A stretch of DNA of 64,000 nt from positions 6,806 through 70,805 of the forward strand of contig CAYRUH010000017.1 of assembly GCA_964427415.1 (NCBI GenBank). The letters are read 5' to 3'. Of the stretch, positions 43,618 to 52,900 are shown piece by piece. A model generated the notes under the pieces. The model searched no databases. It was not told the DNA's origin and was given only the letters and a program-made list of their open reading frames with translations. Made by a program: the position numbers and the translations under genes. The stretch is from Lentisalinibacter sp964427415. Lineage in GTDB: Bacteria; Pseudomonadota; Gammaproteobacteria; Steroidobacterales; Woeseiaceae. Each line of letters begins with the position of its first letter. The stretch's first letter is position 1.

Positions 43618-46600
43618 GTGGCCGGCAAAACGATCACGAAAATCCTCGTCGCGAACCGGAGCGAGATCGCGATCCGGATCGTGCGCGCCGCCTACGAGCT
43701 GGGGCTGGAGGCGGTCAACGTCTATTCCGACGAGGATCATCTCACCCTGCATCGCTTCAGCGGCCACGAGGCCTACCGGATAGGTCACGGGCTCACGCCC
43801 ACCGGCGCCTACCTGGACATCGACGAGATGCTGCGGGTGGCACGCCAGTCCGGCTGCGACGCGGTGCATCCGGGTTACGGCTTTCTGTCGGAGAACCCGG
43901 ACTTCGCCGAAGCCTGCGCGCAAGCCGGCATCATCTTTATCGGCCCGCAGCCGGAGGTGATGCGGCGACTCGGCAACAAGGTGCAGGCGCGGCGGATCGC
44001 CGAGGCCGCCGACGTGCCGGTGATGCCGGCCACCGAACCGCTGCCGGAGGACCGGGCCGGGATCTCCCGCCTGGCCGGCGAAATCGGTTATCCCGTGATG
44101 CTGAAGGCGAGCTGGGGCGGCGGCGGCCGGGGCATGCGGGTCATCGAGGACGAGAAGGAGCTGCACAGCCAGATCGACATGGCCCGCCGGGAGGCGAAAG
44201 CCGCCTTCGGCAACGACGAGGTGTACCTCGAGAAACTGGTACGCCGGGCCCGTCACGTGGAGGTGCAGGTGCTGGGCGACGAGCACGGCAACGTGGTGCA
44301 CCTGTTCGAGCGGGACTGCAGCGTGCAGCGCCGCCACCAGAAGGTGGTGGAGCGCGCACCGGCGCCCTACCTCGACGACGCGGCGAGGGAAGACATCTGC
44401 AACGCTGCGCTGAGGCTCGCCCGCTCGGTGGACTACACCAACGCGGGCACCGTCGAGTTCCTGCAGGACGTCGATACCGGCGCCTACTACTTCATCGAGG
44501 TCAACCCGCGGGTACAGGTGGAGCACACCGTCACCGAGCAGGTGACCGGGCTCGATATCGTCAAGGGCCAGATCCAGATCGCTGCCGGCGGGCGCATTGG
44601 CGATCCGGCCACCTGCGGCATCCCGGAGCAGGCCGATATCCGCATGCGCGGCTCTGCGCTGCAGTGCCGGGTGACCACCGAGGACCCGCGCAACAATTTT
44701 ATCCCGGATTTCGGCCGCATCGTTGCCTACCGCAGCCCGGCGGGCCCGGGCATCCGCCTGGACGCGGGCACCGCGTATTCCGGTGCGGTGATTACCCGCC
44801 ATTACGACAGCCTGCTGGTGAAGGTCACCGCATCGGGTCAGAACGACCTGGAGGCAGTCCATCGCATTCGCCGCGCACTGGGCGAGTTTCGCGTGCGCGG
44901 CGTGGAGACCAACCTCGAGTTCCTGCAGGGACTGGTGACCCATCCGCGCTTCCTCGAGGCCGATTACAACACCCGCTTCATCGACGACACACCCGAGCTG
45001 CTCGATCTGCCGCCGCCCCGGACCCATGCCACCAAGCTGGTGCACTACATCGGCGAGGTCATCGTCAATGGTAATGCCCAGGTGCAAGGGCGCGCACGGC
45101 CGGCCAGCCGCCGCGCGCCCGAGCCGCCGCCGCTGCCGGATCTGCCGGTGGCCGACGGCGTGCGCCAGATTCTGGAGCGCGACGGGGCCGAGGCCGTCGC
45201 GCGCTGGCTCAAGGAACAGCCGGTGCCATTGGTGACCGACACCACATTCCGCGACGCCCACCAGTCGCTGCTCGCCACCCGCATGCGCTCGATCGACATG
45301 CTGCGGATCGCGCCGCACTACGCCCGTCTCATGCCCGGCCTGTTCTCCGTGGAGTCCTGGGGCGGTGCCACCTTCGACGTGGCCATGCGCTTCCTGAAGG
45401 AGGATCCGTGGCAGCGTCTGGCGGATCTCTCCGGGGCCATGCCGAATCTCATGCAGCAGATGCTGCTCAGATCATCGAACGGTGTCGGCTACACCAACTA
45501 CCCGGACAACGTGGTGCGCCACTTCACCCAACGGGCGGCGGAGGCCGGCGTCGACGTCTTCCGCATTTTCGACTGCCTGAACTGGGTGGAGAACATGCGC
45601 CTCGCCATCGACAGCGTGCTCGAGACCGGCAAGATCGCCGAGGCGGCCATCTGCTACACCGGCGACATCCTCGACCCGGGCCGACCCAAGTACGACCTGG
45701 CCTATTACGTGGATCTGGCGAAGCAGCTCGAGGCGGCCGGCGCCCACATCCTGGGCATCAAGGACATGGCCGGGTTGCTGAAGCCCGCGGCCGCGACGAA
45801 GCTGATCACCGCGCTGAAGCAGGAGATCGGCCTGCCGATCCACTTCCATACCCATGACACCAGCGGTGCGGCGGTGTCCAGCATCCTGGCGGCGGTGGCC
45901 GCCGGCGTGGATGCCTTCGACACCGCCATGGACGCCATGAGCGGCCTCACCTCCCAGCCCTGCATGGGCTCGACGGTGGCGGCGCTGAAGTTCACCGGGC
46001 GCGACACCGGCCTGGACGAGACCCACATACGCACCGTGTCCAATTACTGGGAGCAGGTGCGCGGCCAGTACGCGGCCTTCGAGCCCGACATCCGCTCGGG
46101 CGCCTCCGAGGTCTATCTGCACGAGATGCCCGGCGGGCAGTTCACCAACCTCAAGGAACAGGCGAATTCGCTCGGCATCGGCCGGCGCTGGCACGAGGTG
46201 GCGCGGGCGTATGCCGACGTGAATGAGGCTTTCGGCGATATCGTCAAGGTGACGCCGTCTTCCAAGGTGGTGGGCGACATGGCGTTGATGATGGTGACCC
46301 AGGACATCACCATCGAGGAGGTCTGCGATCCGGAGCGTGACATCTCGTTCCCCGATTCGGTGGTGTCTTTCTTCGCCGGCGAACTCGGCCAGCCTCCCGG
46401 CGGCTTTCCCCGTGACCTGCAGCAGAAGGTGCTGCGGGGCAGGGAGCCGCTCACCGACCGCCCGGGCAAGCATCTCGAGCCCGTGGATCTGGCGTCCGAG
46501 CGCGAGCAGCTGGCCGGGACCATCGGACGGCCGGCCTCCGAGCTGGATCTGGCGAGCCACAACATGTACCCGAAGGTCTTCCGGGAACTCGAGAATCACT

Positions 46601-47070
46601 GGCAGGAATACGGCGACGTGAGCGTCCTGCCCACCCATGTGTTCTTCTACGGCATGGAGCCCGGCGAGGACATCACGGTCACCATCGTCGAGGACGGACG
46701 CCAGGCGGTGATCCGATATCTCACGGCCTCGGAGGCCGATCCCGATGGCATACGCCACCTGTTCTTCGAGGTGAACGGCTGGCCGGCCTCGGTACGCATC
46801 GCCGACAATGCGCTGGCCCACGACAAGGTCATGCACGAGCGCGCCGACTTGTCCAACCCAAACCACGTCGCCGCACCCATGCCGGGTCTGGTGGTCTCCG
46901 TGGCGGTCGAACCCGGCCATGAAGTGGAGCGGGGCGATCCGCTGCTGACGATGGAAGCCATGAAGATGGAGACCGCGGTATCGGCCGAGCGCGCCGGTAC
47001 CGTCAAGCGGGTGGTCGCCGCCGCCGGCGCCCAGGTCGAGGCGAAGGATCTGCTGATCGAGTTCGAGTAG
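43618..47070 (+). CDS. pyc: Pyruvate carboxylase
   Basis: A 1150-residue single-chain pyruvate carboxylase, a normal length. Biotin carboxylase domain at about 1-450 (KILVANRSEIAIRIVRAA, KASWGGGGRGMRV, VNPRVQVEHTVTEQVTG). Carboxyltransferase domain at about 530-800 (TDTTFRDAHQSLLATRMR, with the metal His in HFHTHDTSG). The PYC/OADA conserved region follows, and a C-terminal biotinyl domain with MEAMKMET (biotin on about Lys1116). It converts pyruvate to oxaloacetate using ATP and bicarbonate. The start is GTG 43618. The link to pntAB ties anaplerosis to NADPH supply. Confidence 0.95.
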   Translation: MAGKTITKILVANRSEIAIRIVRAAYELGLEAVNVYSDEDHLTLHRFSGHEAYRIGHGLTPTGAYLDIDEMLRVARQSGCDAVHPGYGFLSENPDFAEACAQAGIIFIGPQPEVMRRLGNKVQARRIAEAADVPVMPATEPLPEDRAGISRLAGEIGYPVMLKASWGGGGRGMRVIEDEKELHSQIDMARREAKAAFGNDEVYLEKLVRRARHVEVQVLGDEHGNVVHLFERDCSVQRRHQKVVERAPAPYLDDAAREDICNAALRLARSVDYTNAGTVEFLQDVDTGAYYFIEVNPRVQVEHTVTEQVTGLDIVKGQIQIAAGGRIGDPATCGIPEQADIRMRGSALQCRVTTEDPRNNFIPDFGRIVAYRSPAGPGIRLDAGTAYSGAVITRHYDSLLVKVTASGQNDLEAVHRIRRALGEFRVRGVETNLEFLQGLVTHPRFLEADYNTRFIDDTPELLDLPPPRTHATKLVHYIGEVIVNGNAQVQGRARPASRRAPEPPPLPDLPVADGVRQILERDGAEAVARWLKEQPVPLVTDTTFRDAHQSLLATRMRSIDMLRIAPHYARLMPGLFSVESWGGATFDVAMRFLKEDPWQRLADLSGAMPNLMQQMLLRSSNGVGYTNYPDNVVRHFTQRAAEAGVDVFRIFDCLNWVENMRLAIDSVLETGKIAEAAICYTGDILDPGRPKYDLAYYVDLAKQLEAAGAHILGIKDMAGLLKPAAATKLITALKQEIGLPIHFHTHDTSGAAVSSILAAVAAGVDAFDTAMDAMSGLTSQPCMGSTVAALKFTGRDTGLDETHIRTVSNYWEQVRGQYAAFEPDIRSGASEVYLHEMPGGQFTNLKEQANSLGIGRRWHEVARAYADVNEAFGDIVKVTPSSKVVGDMALMMVTQDITIEEVCDPERDISFPDSVVSFFAGELGQPPGGFPRDLQQKVLRGREPLTDRPGKHLEPVDLASEREQLAGTIGRPASELDLASHNMYPKVFRELENHWQEYGDVSVLPTHVFFYGMEPGEDITVTIVEDGRQAVIRYLTASEADPDGIRHLFFEVNGWPASVRIADNALAHDKVMHERADLSNPNHVAAPMPGLVVSVAVEPGHEVERGDPLLTMEAMKMETAVSAERAGTVKRVVAAAGAQVEAKDLLIEFE

Positions 47071-47076
47071 GCCGGT

Positions 47077-47940
47077 TCAGGCCAGGAACGCGTCGATGCC
47101 GGTGAGGCAAATCGGCTCGTTCAGCATCGGCACGTGGCCCCGGTTCGGCACCTCCAGAACGTCCAGGTCCGGTTTGGTGGCCTGCATCTTGTCGACGATC
47201 TCCCGGGTCAGGATGTCGGACAGCACGCCGTGGATGACCAGCGTCGGCGTGGCCGCCAGGCCGGCGAACAGCTCCCACGGGTCCGCCAGCTCGCCGCCGA
47301 CCTCGCGCAGCGCGTCGCCGATCTTTGGATCGCAGTCGAGCCGCGGCACCCCCTCCTCATCCTCCCGGTAGCCGGTGCGGGCGTAGGCGAGCCAGTCCTC
47401 GTCGGTGAGGTCGGGGTAGGCGATGCCGTAATTGGCCTTCGACAGGGCGACCGCGTCGTCCCAGGAGCGGACGTCCGGCGTCTTGCCCGCGTAGCCCATA
47501 ATGCGGGCAAGGCCTTCCGGCGCGATCTCCGGGCCGACGTCGTTCAGTATGACCCGGTCCACCAGTTGCGGCTGGCGCTGGTTCAGCGTCATGGAGACCA
47601 GCCCTCCCAATGAGGTCCCCAGGCAGACGATCCTCTCGAAGCCGAGTTGCGCGACGAGCCTCTCCATGTCCTGCACATAGGTGAGCGGGTGGTAGTTGCG
47701 CCATTCGGGGTCGTGGTCGGACAGACCGCGGCCGCGGAAGTCCGGCGAGATCACGCGGCGTCCGGGTGAGAGGTGGCGGGCAATGGGCTCGAAGTCCCGG
47801 CAGTTGCGGGTGAGGCCGGGCAGGCAGAACACGGGCGGCCGGTCATCGCTGCCCCTGTTTGGACGGTAGTCCTGGTAATGCAGCCGCAGGCCGTCCTCGC
47901 TCTCGTAGTACTCGTCGCTGTAGCTGCCGGGGTCGCTCAT
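47077..47940 (-). CDS. Alpha/beta-fold hydrolase
   Basis: A 287-residue hydrolase. VFCLPGLTRNCRDFEPIA gives the oxyanion region, CLGTSLGGLVSM the nucleophile elbow (Ser), and GRGLSDHD the usual loop. The C-terminal His is in NRGHVPMLNEP. The ATG at 47940 is preferred over 47970, since it starts after the preceding acyl-CoA ligase stop with GAGG upstream. It is co-directional with that ligase (10-base spacing). Together they could free a carboxylic acid from an ester or lactone and activate it with CoA. Confidence 0.85.
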   Translation of the reverse strand: MSDPGSYSDEYYESEDGLRLHYQDYRPNRGSDDRPPVFCLPGLTRNCRDFEPIARHLSPGRRVISPDFRGRGLSDHDPEWRNYHPLTYVQDMERLVAQLGFERIVCLGTSLGGLVSMTLNQRQPQLVDRVILNDVGPEIAPEGLARIMGYAGKTPDVRSWDDAVALSKANYGIAYPDLTDEDWLAYARTGYREDEEGVPRLDCDPKIGDALREVGGELADPWELFAGLAATPTLVIHGVLSDILTREIVDKMQATKPDLDVLEVPNRGHVPMLNEPICLTGIDAFLA

Positions 47941-47950
47941 TGGTTCGGCC

Positions 47951-49519
47951 TCATACCGTCGTATCCGCATAGTCCTTGCGCAGATCGCGCTTCAGCACCT
48001 TGCCGTTCGGATTGCGGGGCAGCTCGGCGACGAAGGCTACCCCGGCCACCCGCTGCTGCTTGCCCACCCGTTCGTTGATCCAGGCCGTGAGCGCATCGGC
48101 CTCGACGTCGGCATCTTCGCTGCGCACGACCACCGCCAGGGGCGTCTCGCCCCACTGCTCGCTGGGCACGCCGATCACGGCCACGTCCGCGATGGCGGGG
48201 TGCCGCGCTGCCACGGCCTCGATGTCGGCCGGGTAAATGTTCTGGGCTCCGGAGAGGATCATGTCCTTCTTGCGGTCGACCAGATAGAGGAAGCCTTCCT
48301 CGTCCAGGCGGCCGATGTCGCCGGTGCGCAGCCAGCGCCGGCCCTCGGCGTCGGTCCAGGTGGCCTCCTCGTTGGCGTCGCCCCGGTTCAGGTAGCCGGT
48401 CATCAGCAGCCGGCCGTAGCCCACGATCTCGCCCGGCTCGCCCGGCGGCATCACCTCGTCGTCGTTGCCCAGGATGACGATATCCTGGCCCGTGCAGGGC
48501 CGGCCGACTGAGTTCATGCGCAGGGCCGCGTCCTCCGGCTGCAGCGTGGTGACCAGTCCCTCGGTGAGGCCGTAGAGCTCGATGAAAGCGCTGCAGATCT
48601 CGTCGTAGATGCGCTGCTTCAGCGACTCGTGCAGCGGCGAGCCGCAGCACATGAGGCTCTGCAGGCTAGACAGCTCGTAGTTGCCGAATGCGGCGTTCTT
48701 GAGTATGCGCTGGAACTGAACGGGCACCATCGCCGAGTGGGTGATACGCTGTTCCGCGACGGTGGAGAGGAATTTCTCGACTTCGAAAGCGGGCATGACC
48801 ACGAGGGTGCCGCCGCACCAGAAGGTCGCCAGCATCGCCACCCAGGTAATGTTGGAGTACAGCCCCAGCGAGCACAGCGTGCGTGCGCCGCCGTGGTAGC
48901 GCAGCGCCAGCGCCATGTCGTAGGCCCAGGCCGCCCGGCACTGGTGGGAGTGCACGATGCCCTTCGGCAGGCCGGTGGTGCCGGAGCTGTAGATGATGTT
49001 GCACTCGTCGCCGGCGGCCACCGGATGGCCGCGCTCGCGGGCGGGATGGTGGTCGCGCCATTCGGCGTACTCGATGAAACCCTCGGTCGGTGCGCCGGCG
49101 CCCGTGTGGCCAATCATACGGCCGGTGAGCTCGGCGGGCAGGTCGTCGCCCATCGCCGTCAGCCGCCCCACGTGCTCGTGGGAGGCGATGACCGCTTTCG
49201 CGCCGCTGTCGCGGATGAGTGTGAGTATGCCCTCGTCGCTCACCGCGACGTTCAGCGGCACGGCGACGAAGCCGCCGTAGATCGTGCCGAACAGTGCTTC
49301 GGCCATCTCCAGGCCGTTGCGCATGAGGATGATGACCCGGTCGCCGGGCGCGAGGCCGAGCGCCATCAGGCCGGCGGCCACGCGCCCGACGCGCTCGCGA
49401 TACCCGGACCAGGACAGCGTCTGTCCGTCGCAGATCACCGCCGGCTTGCTCGCCAGCCAGCGCGCGTTCAGATCGATGATTCCGGGCAGGTAGGTTTCCC
49501 CGGCGCTGAACCAGGCCAT
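47951..49519 (-). CDS. AMP-binding acyl-CoA synthetase/ligase
   Basis: A 522-residue adenylate-forming CoA ligase. The P-loop is IIYSSGTTGLPKGIVHS. IELYGLTEG is A5-like, and GRRWLRTGDIGRLDEEGFL with DRKKDMILSGAQNIYP are the hinge region. NPNGKVLKRDLR carries the C-terminal catalytic Lys. The acid substrate is unknown: fatty, aromatic or terpenoid acids are possible. The ATG at 49519 is preceded by AGAGGA. Two TetR-type palindromes lie between it and the divergent TetR gene. Confidence 0.9.
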   Translation of the reverse strand: MAWFSAGETYLPGIIDLNARWLASKPAVICDGQTLSWSGYRERVGRVAAGLMALGLAPGDRVIILMRNGLEMAEALFGTIYGGFVAVPLNVAVSDEGILTLIRDSGAKAVIASHEHVGRLTAMGDDLPAELTGRMIGHTGAGAPTEGFIEYAEWRDHHPARERGHPVAAGDECNIIYSSGTTGLPKGIVHSHQCRAAWAYDMALALRYHGGARTLCSLGLYSNITWVAMLATFWCGGTLVVMPAFEVEKFLSTVAEQRITHSAMVPVQFQRILKNAAFGNYELSSLQSLMCCGSPLHESLKQRIYDEICSAFIELYGLTEGLVTTLQPEDAALRMNSVGRPCTGQDIVILGNDDEVMPPGEPGEIVGYGRLLMTGYLNRGDANEEATWTDAEGRRWLRTGDIGRLDEEGFLYLVDRKKDMILSGAQNIYPADIEAVAARHPAIADVAVIGVPSEQWGETPLAVVVRSEDADVEADALTAWINERVGKQQRVAGVAFVAELPRNPNGKVLKRDLRKDYADTTV

Positions 49520-49541
49520 ATGCGATCCTCTTATCGCAGAT

Positions 49542-49557
49542 TTCAACGCTCGTTGAA
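49542..49557. promoter_or_regulatory. TetR operator TTCAACGCTCGTTGAA (site 1)
   Basis: A perfect inverted repeat of 7-bp arms around a 2-bp centre, between the acyl-CoA ligase start (49519) and the TetR start (49634). Sites 2-4 carry the same arms with at most one or two changes. Confidence 0.75.
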
Positions 49558-49563
49558 GCCTAT

Positions 49564-49579
49564 TTCAACATTTGTTGAG
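49564..49579. promoter_or_regulatory. TetR operator copy (site 2)
   Basis: TTCAACATTTGTTGAG, one arm mismatch, 22 bases centre to centre from site 1. This is two helical turns, so two dimers could bind on one DNA face. Confidence 0.65.
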
Positions 49580-49633
49580 TTGCAAGTGGGCGGCCCCTAA
49601 AATGCCAAAGCACTGACTTGCAGGGTGATCTGA

Positions 49634-50284
49634 ATGGCGAAGAAGCAGCGCAAAACCGAAGCGACCCGGGAACGCATACTGAACGCTGCCGAGGAGTTGT
49701 TCGCCCAGCACGGTTTCGACGGCGTCACCGTGCGCCAGATCATGCGCAAGGCCGGGGCCGATGTCGCGCTCGCCTATTACCACTTCAAGTCCAAGCGCGA
49801 TCTGTTCGACGCGGTGCTGCTGCGCCACGCCGAGGTGTTGAACGAGATTCGGCTGCGAGCGCTGGAGGAGGTCGAGGCGCGCCACATCGACGATCAGCCG
49901 AGCGTGGAGGAGATCATCGCCGCCTTCACCAATCCGCTGCTGCAGCTGCTGGTGGAGGACCACGAGAAGTGGCAGCACTATTTTGCACTGATCGCCCAGA
50001 TCAACAACTCGCCGGAATGGGGCGGCGAACTCATGACGCGGTTCTTCGATCCCCTGGTCAAGCGTTTCCTGGAGGCGCTGATGCGGGCCAAGCCGGAGTG
50101 GTCCGAGGCCGAGATCTACTGGTCCTATCACTTCCTCTCCGGCGCCCTGACCCTCACCTTCGCCGAGACCGGCCGCATCGACAACCTGTCCGGGGGGCTG
50201 TGCCGCTCGACGGACATGGAGTCGATCAGCGAGCGCATGCCCCGCTTCGTCGCGGCCGGCTTCCGCGCCCTGGCAGAAGGGTAG
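49634..50284 (+). CDS. TetR family transcriptional regulator
   Basis: A 216-residue TetR regulator. N-terminal helix-turn-helix: ATRERILNAAEELFAQHGFDGVTVRQIMRKAG, then ALAYYHFKSKRDLFDAVL. The C-terminal part fits the group with a larger TetR_C domain. It stands divergent to the ligase/hydrolase genes and upstream of the third TonB receptor gene. The shared TTCAAC...GTTGAA palindromes at both control regions suggest it regulates them all. Its stop overlaps the GTAG foot of a REP element. Confidence 0.9.
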   Translation: MAKKQRKTEATRERILNAAEELFAQHGFDGVTVRQIMRKAGADVALAYYHFKSKRDLFDAVLLRHAEVLNEIRLRALEEVEARHIDDQPSVEEIIAAFTNPLLQLLVEDHEKWQHYFALIAQINNSPEWGGELMTRFFDPLVKRFLEALMRAKPEWSEAEIYWSYHFLSGALTLTFAETGRIDNLSGGLCRSTDMESISERMPRFVAAGFRALAEG

Positions 50285-50375
50285 GAGGGCCTCCAGGCCC
50301 GATCAATCGCGGCTGAAGCCGCTCCTAACAAGGAGAGAGCTCTGGCAGGGCCCGCATCGGGCCTGAAGGCCCTGC
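50281..50375. repeat. REP/BIME elements between TetR and TonB receptor genes
   Basis: GTAGGAGGGCCTCCAGGCCC begins in the TetR stop codon; GCGGCTGAAGCCGC follows. A third inverted unit, GCAGGGCCCGCATCGGGCCTG and its AAGGCCCTGCA partner, runs near 50346-50375. They are the same family as at 134-307 and 2954-3010. Confidence 0.8.
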
Positions 50376-50401
50376 AATGCGTCATGTCTGCGGTCTTGTA
50401 A

Positions 50402-50417
50402 TTCAACCATCGTTGAA
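50402..50417. promoter_or_regulatory. TetR operator copy (site 3)
   Basis: TTCAACCATCGTTGAA, one mismatch between arms, upstream of the TonB receptor gene. Confidence 0.7.
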
Positions 50418-50427
50418 ATAGGATTCA

Positions 50428-50443
50428 TTCAGCGTTCGTTGAA
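50428..50443. promoter_or_regulatory. TetR operator copy (site 4)
   Basis: TTCAGCGTTCGTTGAA, one arm mismatch, 26 bases from site 3 and 67 before the receptor start. It lies near where the promoter should be. Confidence 0.7.
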
Positions 50444-50510
50444 TTACGGCTGCAAGGGCCCGAGCGCGGGCACTCCGGTGCCACTATCACAACCAACGGG
50501 GGAATCTGTC

Positions 50511-52817
50511 ATGCCTATACGCTACCGCTATGCCCGGAGACTGGGTGCGGCCCTGGCCGTCGCGCTGCCCGTGGCCGGTTTCGGTCCGGTCGCCGTGGCC
50601 CAGCAGACCGGCCAGGATAATGAGCAGGGCGCTCGCGCCATCGAGGAAGTCGTTGTGACCGCCAGGCGCCGGGAGGAAACGCTGCAGGACGTGCCGCTCT
50701 CCATCACGGCGTTCAGCGGCGAGGAACTTGCGCGTATCGGCGCACTGAACATCATCGAGGTCGGTCAGACAACGCCGAACGTGACGCTGGAAGTCTCCCG
50801 TGGCACGAACACCACGATCACCGCTTTCATCCGTGGCGTTGGCCAGCAGGATCCAGTGGCCGGATTCGAGGCCGGCGTCGGTATCTACATTGACGACGTC
50901 TATCTGAACCGTCCCCAGGCCGCCGTGCTGGATATCTACGACGTGGAGCGGATCGAGGTGCTGCGTGGCCCGCAGGGCACGCTCTACGGTCGCAACACCA
51001 TCGGCGGCGCTATCAAGTACGTGACAAAGCGCCTCTCGGACGAGCCCGAGGCGAAGGTGAAGGTGACGGTCGGCAATTACAATCAACTCGATACCGTGGT
51101 GAGCGGTTCGACGCCGATCGGCGAGACACTGCGTATCGGCGGCTCGGTGGCGCGGCTCACCCATGACGGCTTCGGCGACAACCTGAACCTGCCGGGTCTC
51201 GAGAATTATGCGAAGGACATGCTTGCCGGTCGTTTCAGCGTCGAGTGGTTGCCGACCGACACGCTCTCGTTCCGGCTGAGCGGTGACTACCTGGACGACG
51301 ACTCAGATCCCCGTCAGGGCCATCGGCTTACGATTGGTAACCTGTCAGGAGCGCCCATCCTCGGTGACGTGTTCGATACGCGTGCCGGTCTCAACAATCC
51401 GACCCAGGAGGTGCAGGCACGTGGCGCGGCGCTGCTGGCAGAGTGGGCCGTAACGCCCGAATTCACGCTCAAGAGCATCACGGCTTACAGGGACGACGAG
51501 AGCTTTACGCCGATCGATTTCGACAGTTTGCCTGCAGCGGACCTGGATGTACCGGCCGTGTACGAGAACGATCAGTTCTCCCAGGAGTTCCAGGTGCTCT
51601 ACGAGGGCGACCGGCTGTCCGGCGTCGCCGGCGCCTACTATCTGGATGCGAATGCATTCACCGCCTTCGACGTCATCCTGGCGACCACCGGCGATCTGCT
51701 CGGCTTGCCGGGCCTGAACGCTTTCACGCTGGGTAACGTGGACACCGAGACCTGGTCGCTATTCGCCGACTTTACCTACCAGCTCACCGACAGACTCGAT
51801 ATCTCTGTGGGCGGACGCTACACCTCTGACGAGCGTAGTTCCCGTGTGCTGCGCCAGACCCTGATCGGCGGCACTTCGGAATTCTTCGGCGGGTCGACCA
51901 TCCCGCTCGCGACCACGTCCGATTTCCAGGGGCGCGAGGAATTTACGGAGTTCACACCGCGCTTCTCCGTGAGCTACGCACCCAACGAAAATCAGAATGT
52001 CTACCTCACCTGGAGCGAAGGTTTTAAGGGCGGGAGTTTCGACCCGCGCGGCCAGACCAGCGTGGCTCCTGACCTCGACGGCGACGGCGATGTCGACGAA
52101 GAGGATATCTTCGAGTTCATGCGCTTCCAGCCGGAGACCGTTACTTCCTACGAGCTCGGCCTGAAGTCGTCCTGGCTGGACGGCCGCTTGAGCACGAATG
52201 TGGCCGTGTTCTTCGCCGACTACGAGGATGTGCAGATTCCGGGTTCCGTGGGCGTCGACTCTGACGATGACGGCGTCGTTGATACCTTCATCGGTGTCAC
52301 GTCGAACGCGGCGGATGCGGATATCTTCGGCATCGAATTCGAGGGTGCGGCGCAGCTCTCCGACGCGTTCCGGGTGAACTGGATGCTTGGCTACATCGAT
52401 GCCGAATTCAACGAGTTCATCGATGCACTCGGCAATGACGTAGCCGACGAGCGCGAGTTTCAGAACACGCCGGAGTGGACGGGCAGCGCGACGCTGATTT
52501 ACGAGCGTGCCGCCAGCGTGCTCGGTCGCAACAGCCTCTTTTCCGTCAGAAATACGCTTTCGTATCGGGATGATACGAGTCAGTTCGAGGTGCCGACTCC
52601 GCAGCTGGATCAGGACTCGTATACCTTGTGGGACCTCAGCTTCGTGCTCGAAGACCCGGACGGCCACTGGCGCCTGGGCCTGCACGGCAAGAATCTGACC
52701 GACGAGGAATACAAGGTGGCGGGTTACTTCTTTCCGGATCTCGGCCTGGAGAGCAGCATCACCGCCTTCTACGGCGATCCCCGTCGGGTGATGGGAACGT
52801 TCGAATATCGGTTCTGA
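50511..52817 (+). CDS. TonB-dependent receptor of the TetR regulon
   Basis: A 768-residue outer-membrane receptor. ATG 50511 has GGGGGA upstream and begins a signal peptide ending near VAVAQQ; the longer frame from 50439 would start inside an operator. TonB box EEVVVTARRREE, plug with AFIRGVGQQDP and VLRGPQGTLYGRNTIGGAIKYV, and barrel ending GTFEYRF. DLDGDGDVDEEDIF is an acidic, calcium-site-like loop inside the barrel. It probably imports the substrate of the divergent ligase/hydrolase pair. Codon third positions look slightly less GC-rich than in neighbours. Confidence 0.9.
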   Translation: MPIRYRYARRLGAALAVALPVAGFGPVAVAQQTGQDNEQGARAIEEVVVTARRREETLQDVPLSITAFSGEELARIGALNIIEVGQTTPNVTLEVSRGTNTTITAFIRGVGQQDPVAGFEAGVGIYIDDVYLNRPQAAVLDIYDVERIEVLRGPQGTLYGRNTIGGAIKYVTKRLSDEPEAKVKVTVGNYNQLDTVVSGSTPIGETLRIGGSVARLTHDGFGDNLNLPGLENYAKDMLAGRFSVEWLPTDTLSFRLSGDYLDDDSDPRQGHRLTIGNLSGAPILGDVFDTRAGLNNPTQEVQARGAALLAEWAVTPEFTLKSITAYRDDESFTPIDFDSLPAADLDVPAVYENDQFSQEFQVLYEGDRLSGVAGAYYLDANAFTAFDVILATTGDLLGLPGLNAFTLGNVDTETWSLFADFTYQLTDRLDISVGGRYTSDERSSRVLRQTLIGGTSEFFGGSTIPLATTSDFQGREEFTEFTPRFSVSYAPNENQNVYLTWSEGFKGGSFDPRGQTSVAPDLDGDGDVDEEDIFEFMRFQPETVTSYELGLKSSWLDGRLSTNVAVFFADYEDVQIPGSVGVDSDDDGVVDTFIGVTSNAADADIFGIEFEGAAQLSDAFRVNWMLGYIDAEFNEFIDALGNDVADEREFQNTPEWTGSATLIYERAASVLGRNSLFSVRNTLSYRDDTSQFEVPTPQLDQDSYTLWDLSFVLEDPDGHWRLGLHGKNLTDEEYKVAGYFFPDLGLESSITAFYGDPRRVMGTFEYRF

Positions 52818-52840
52818 GGCACCATCCCCCGCCTCCGAAG

Positions 52841-52874
52841 TCGGCCCCGTCAGACAACGGGGCCGATTTTTTTT
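52841..52874 (+). terminator. Intrinsic terminator
   Basis: TCGGCCCCGT and ACGGGGCCGA form a perfect 10-bp stem around a six-base loop, followed by eight T. It ends the TonB receptor transcript 24 bases after the stop. Confidence 0.95.
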
Positions 52875-52900
52875 CCGCGCGCGGCTAAACTGGCTGTGCC

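Noticed and set aside
50439..50510. Upstream ATG-like start for the third TonB receptor at 50439
   Set aside because: It would place the start inside an operator palindrome and add residues before a clear signal peptide; ATG 50511 has a good ribosome site.
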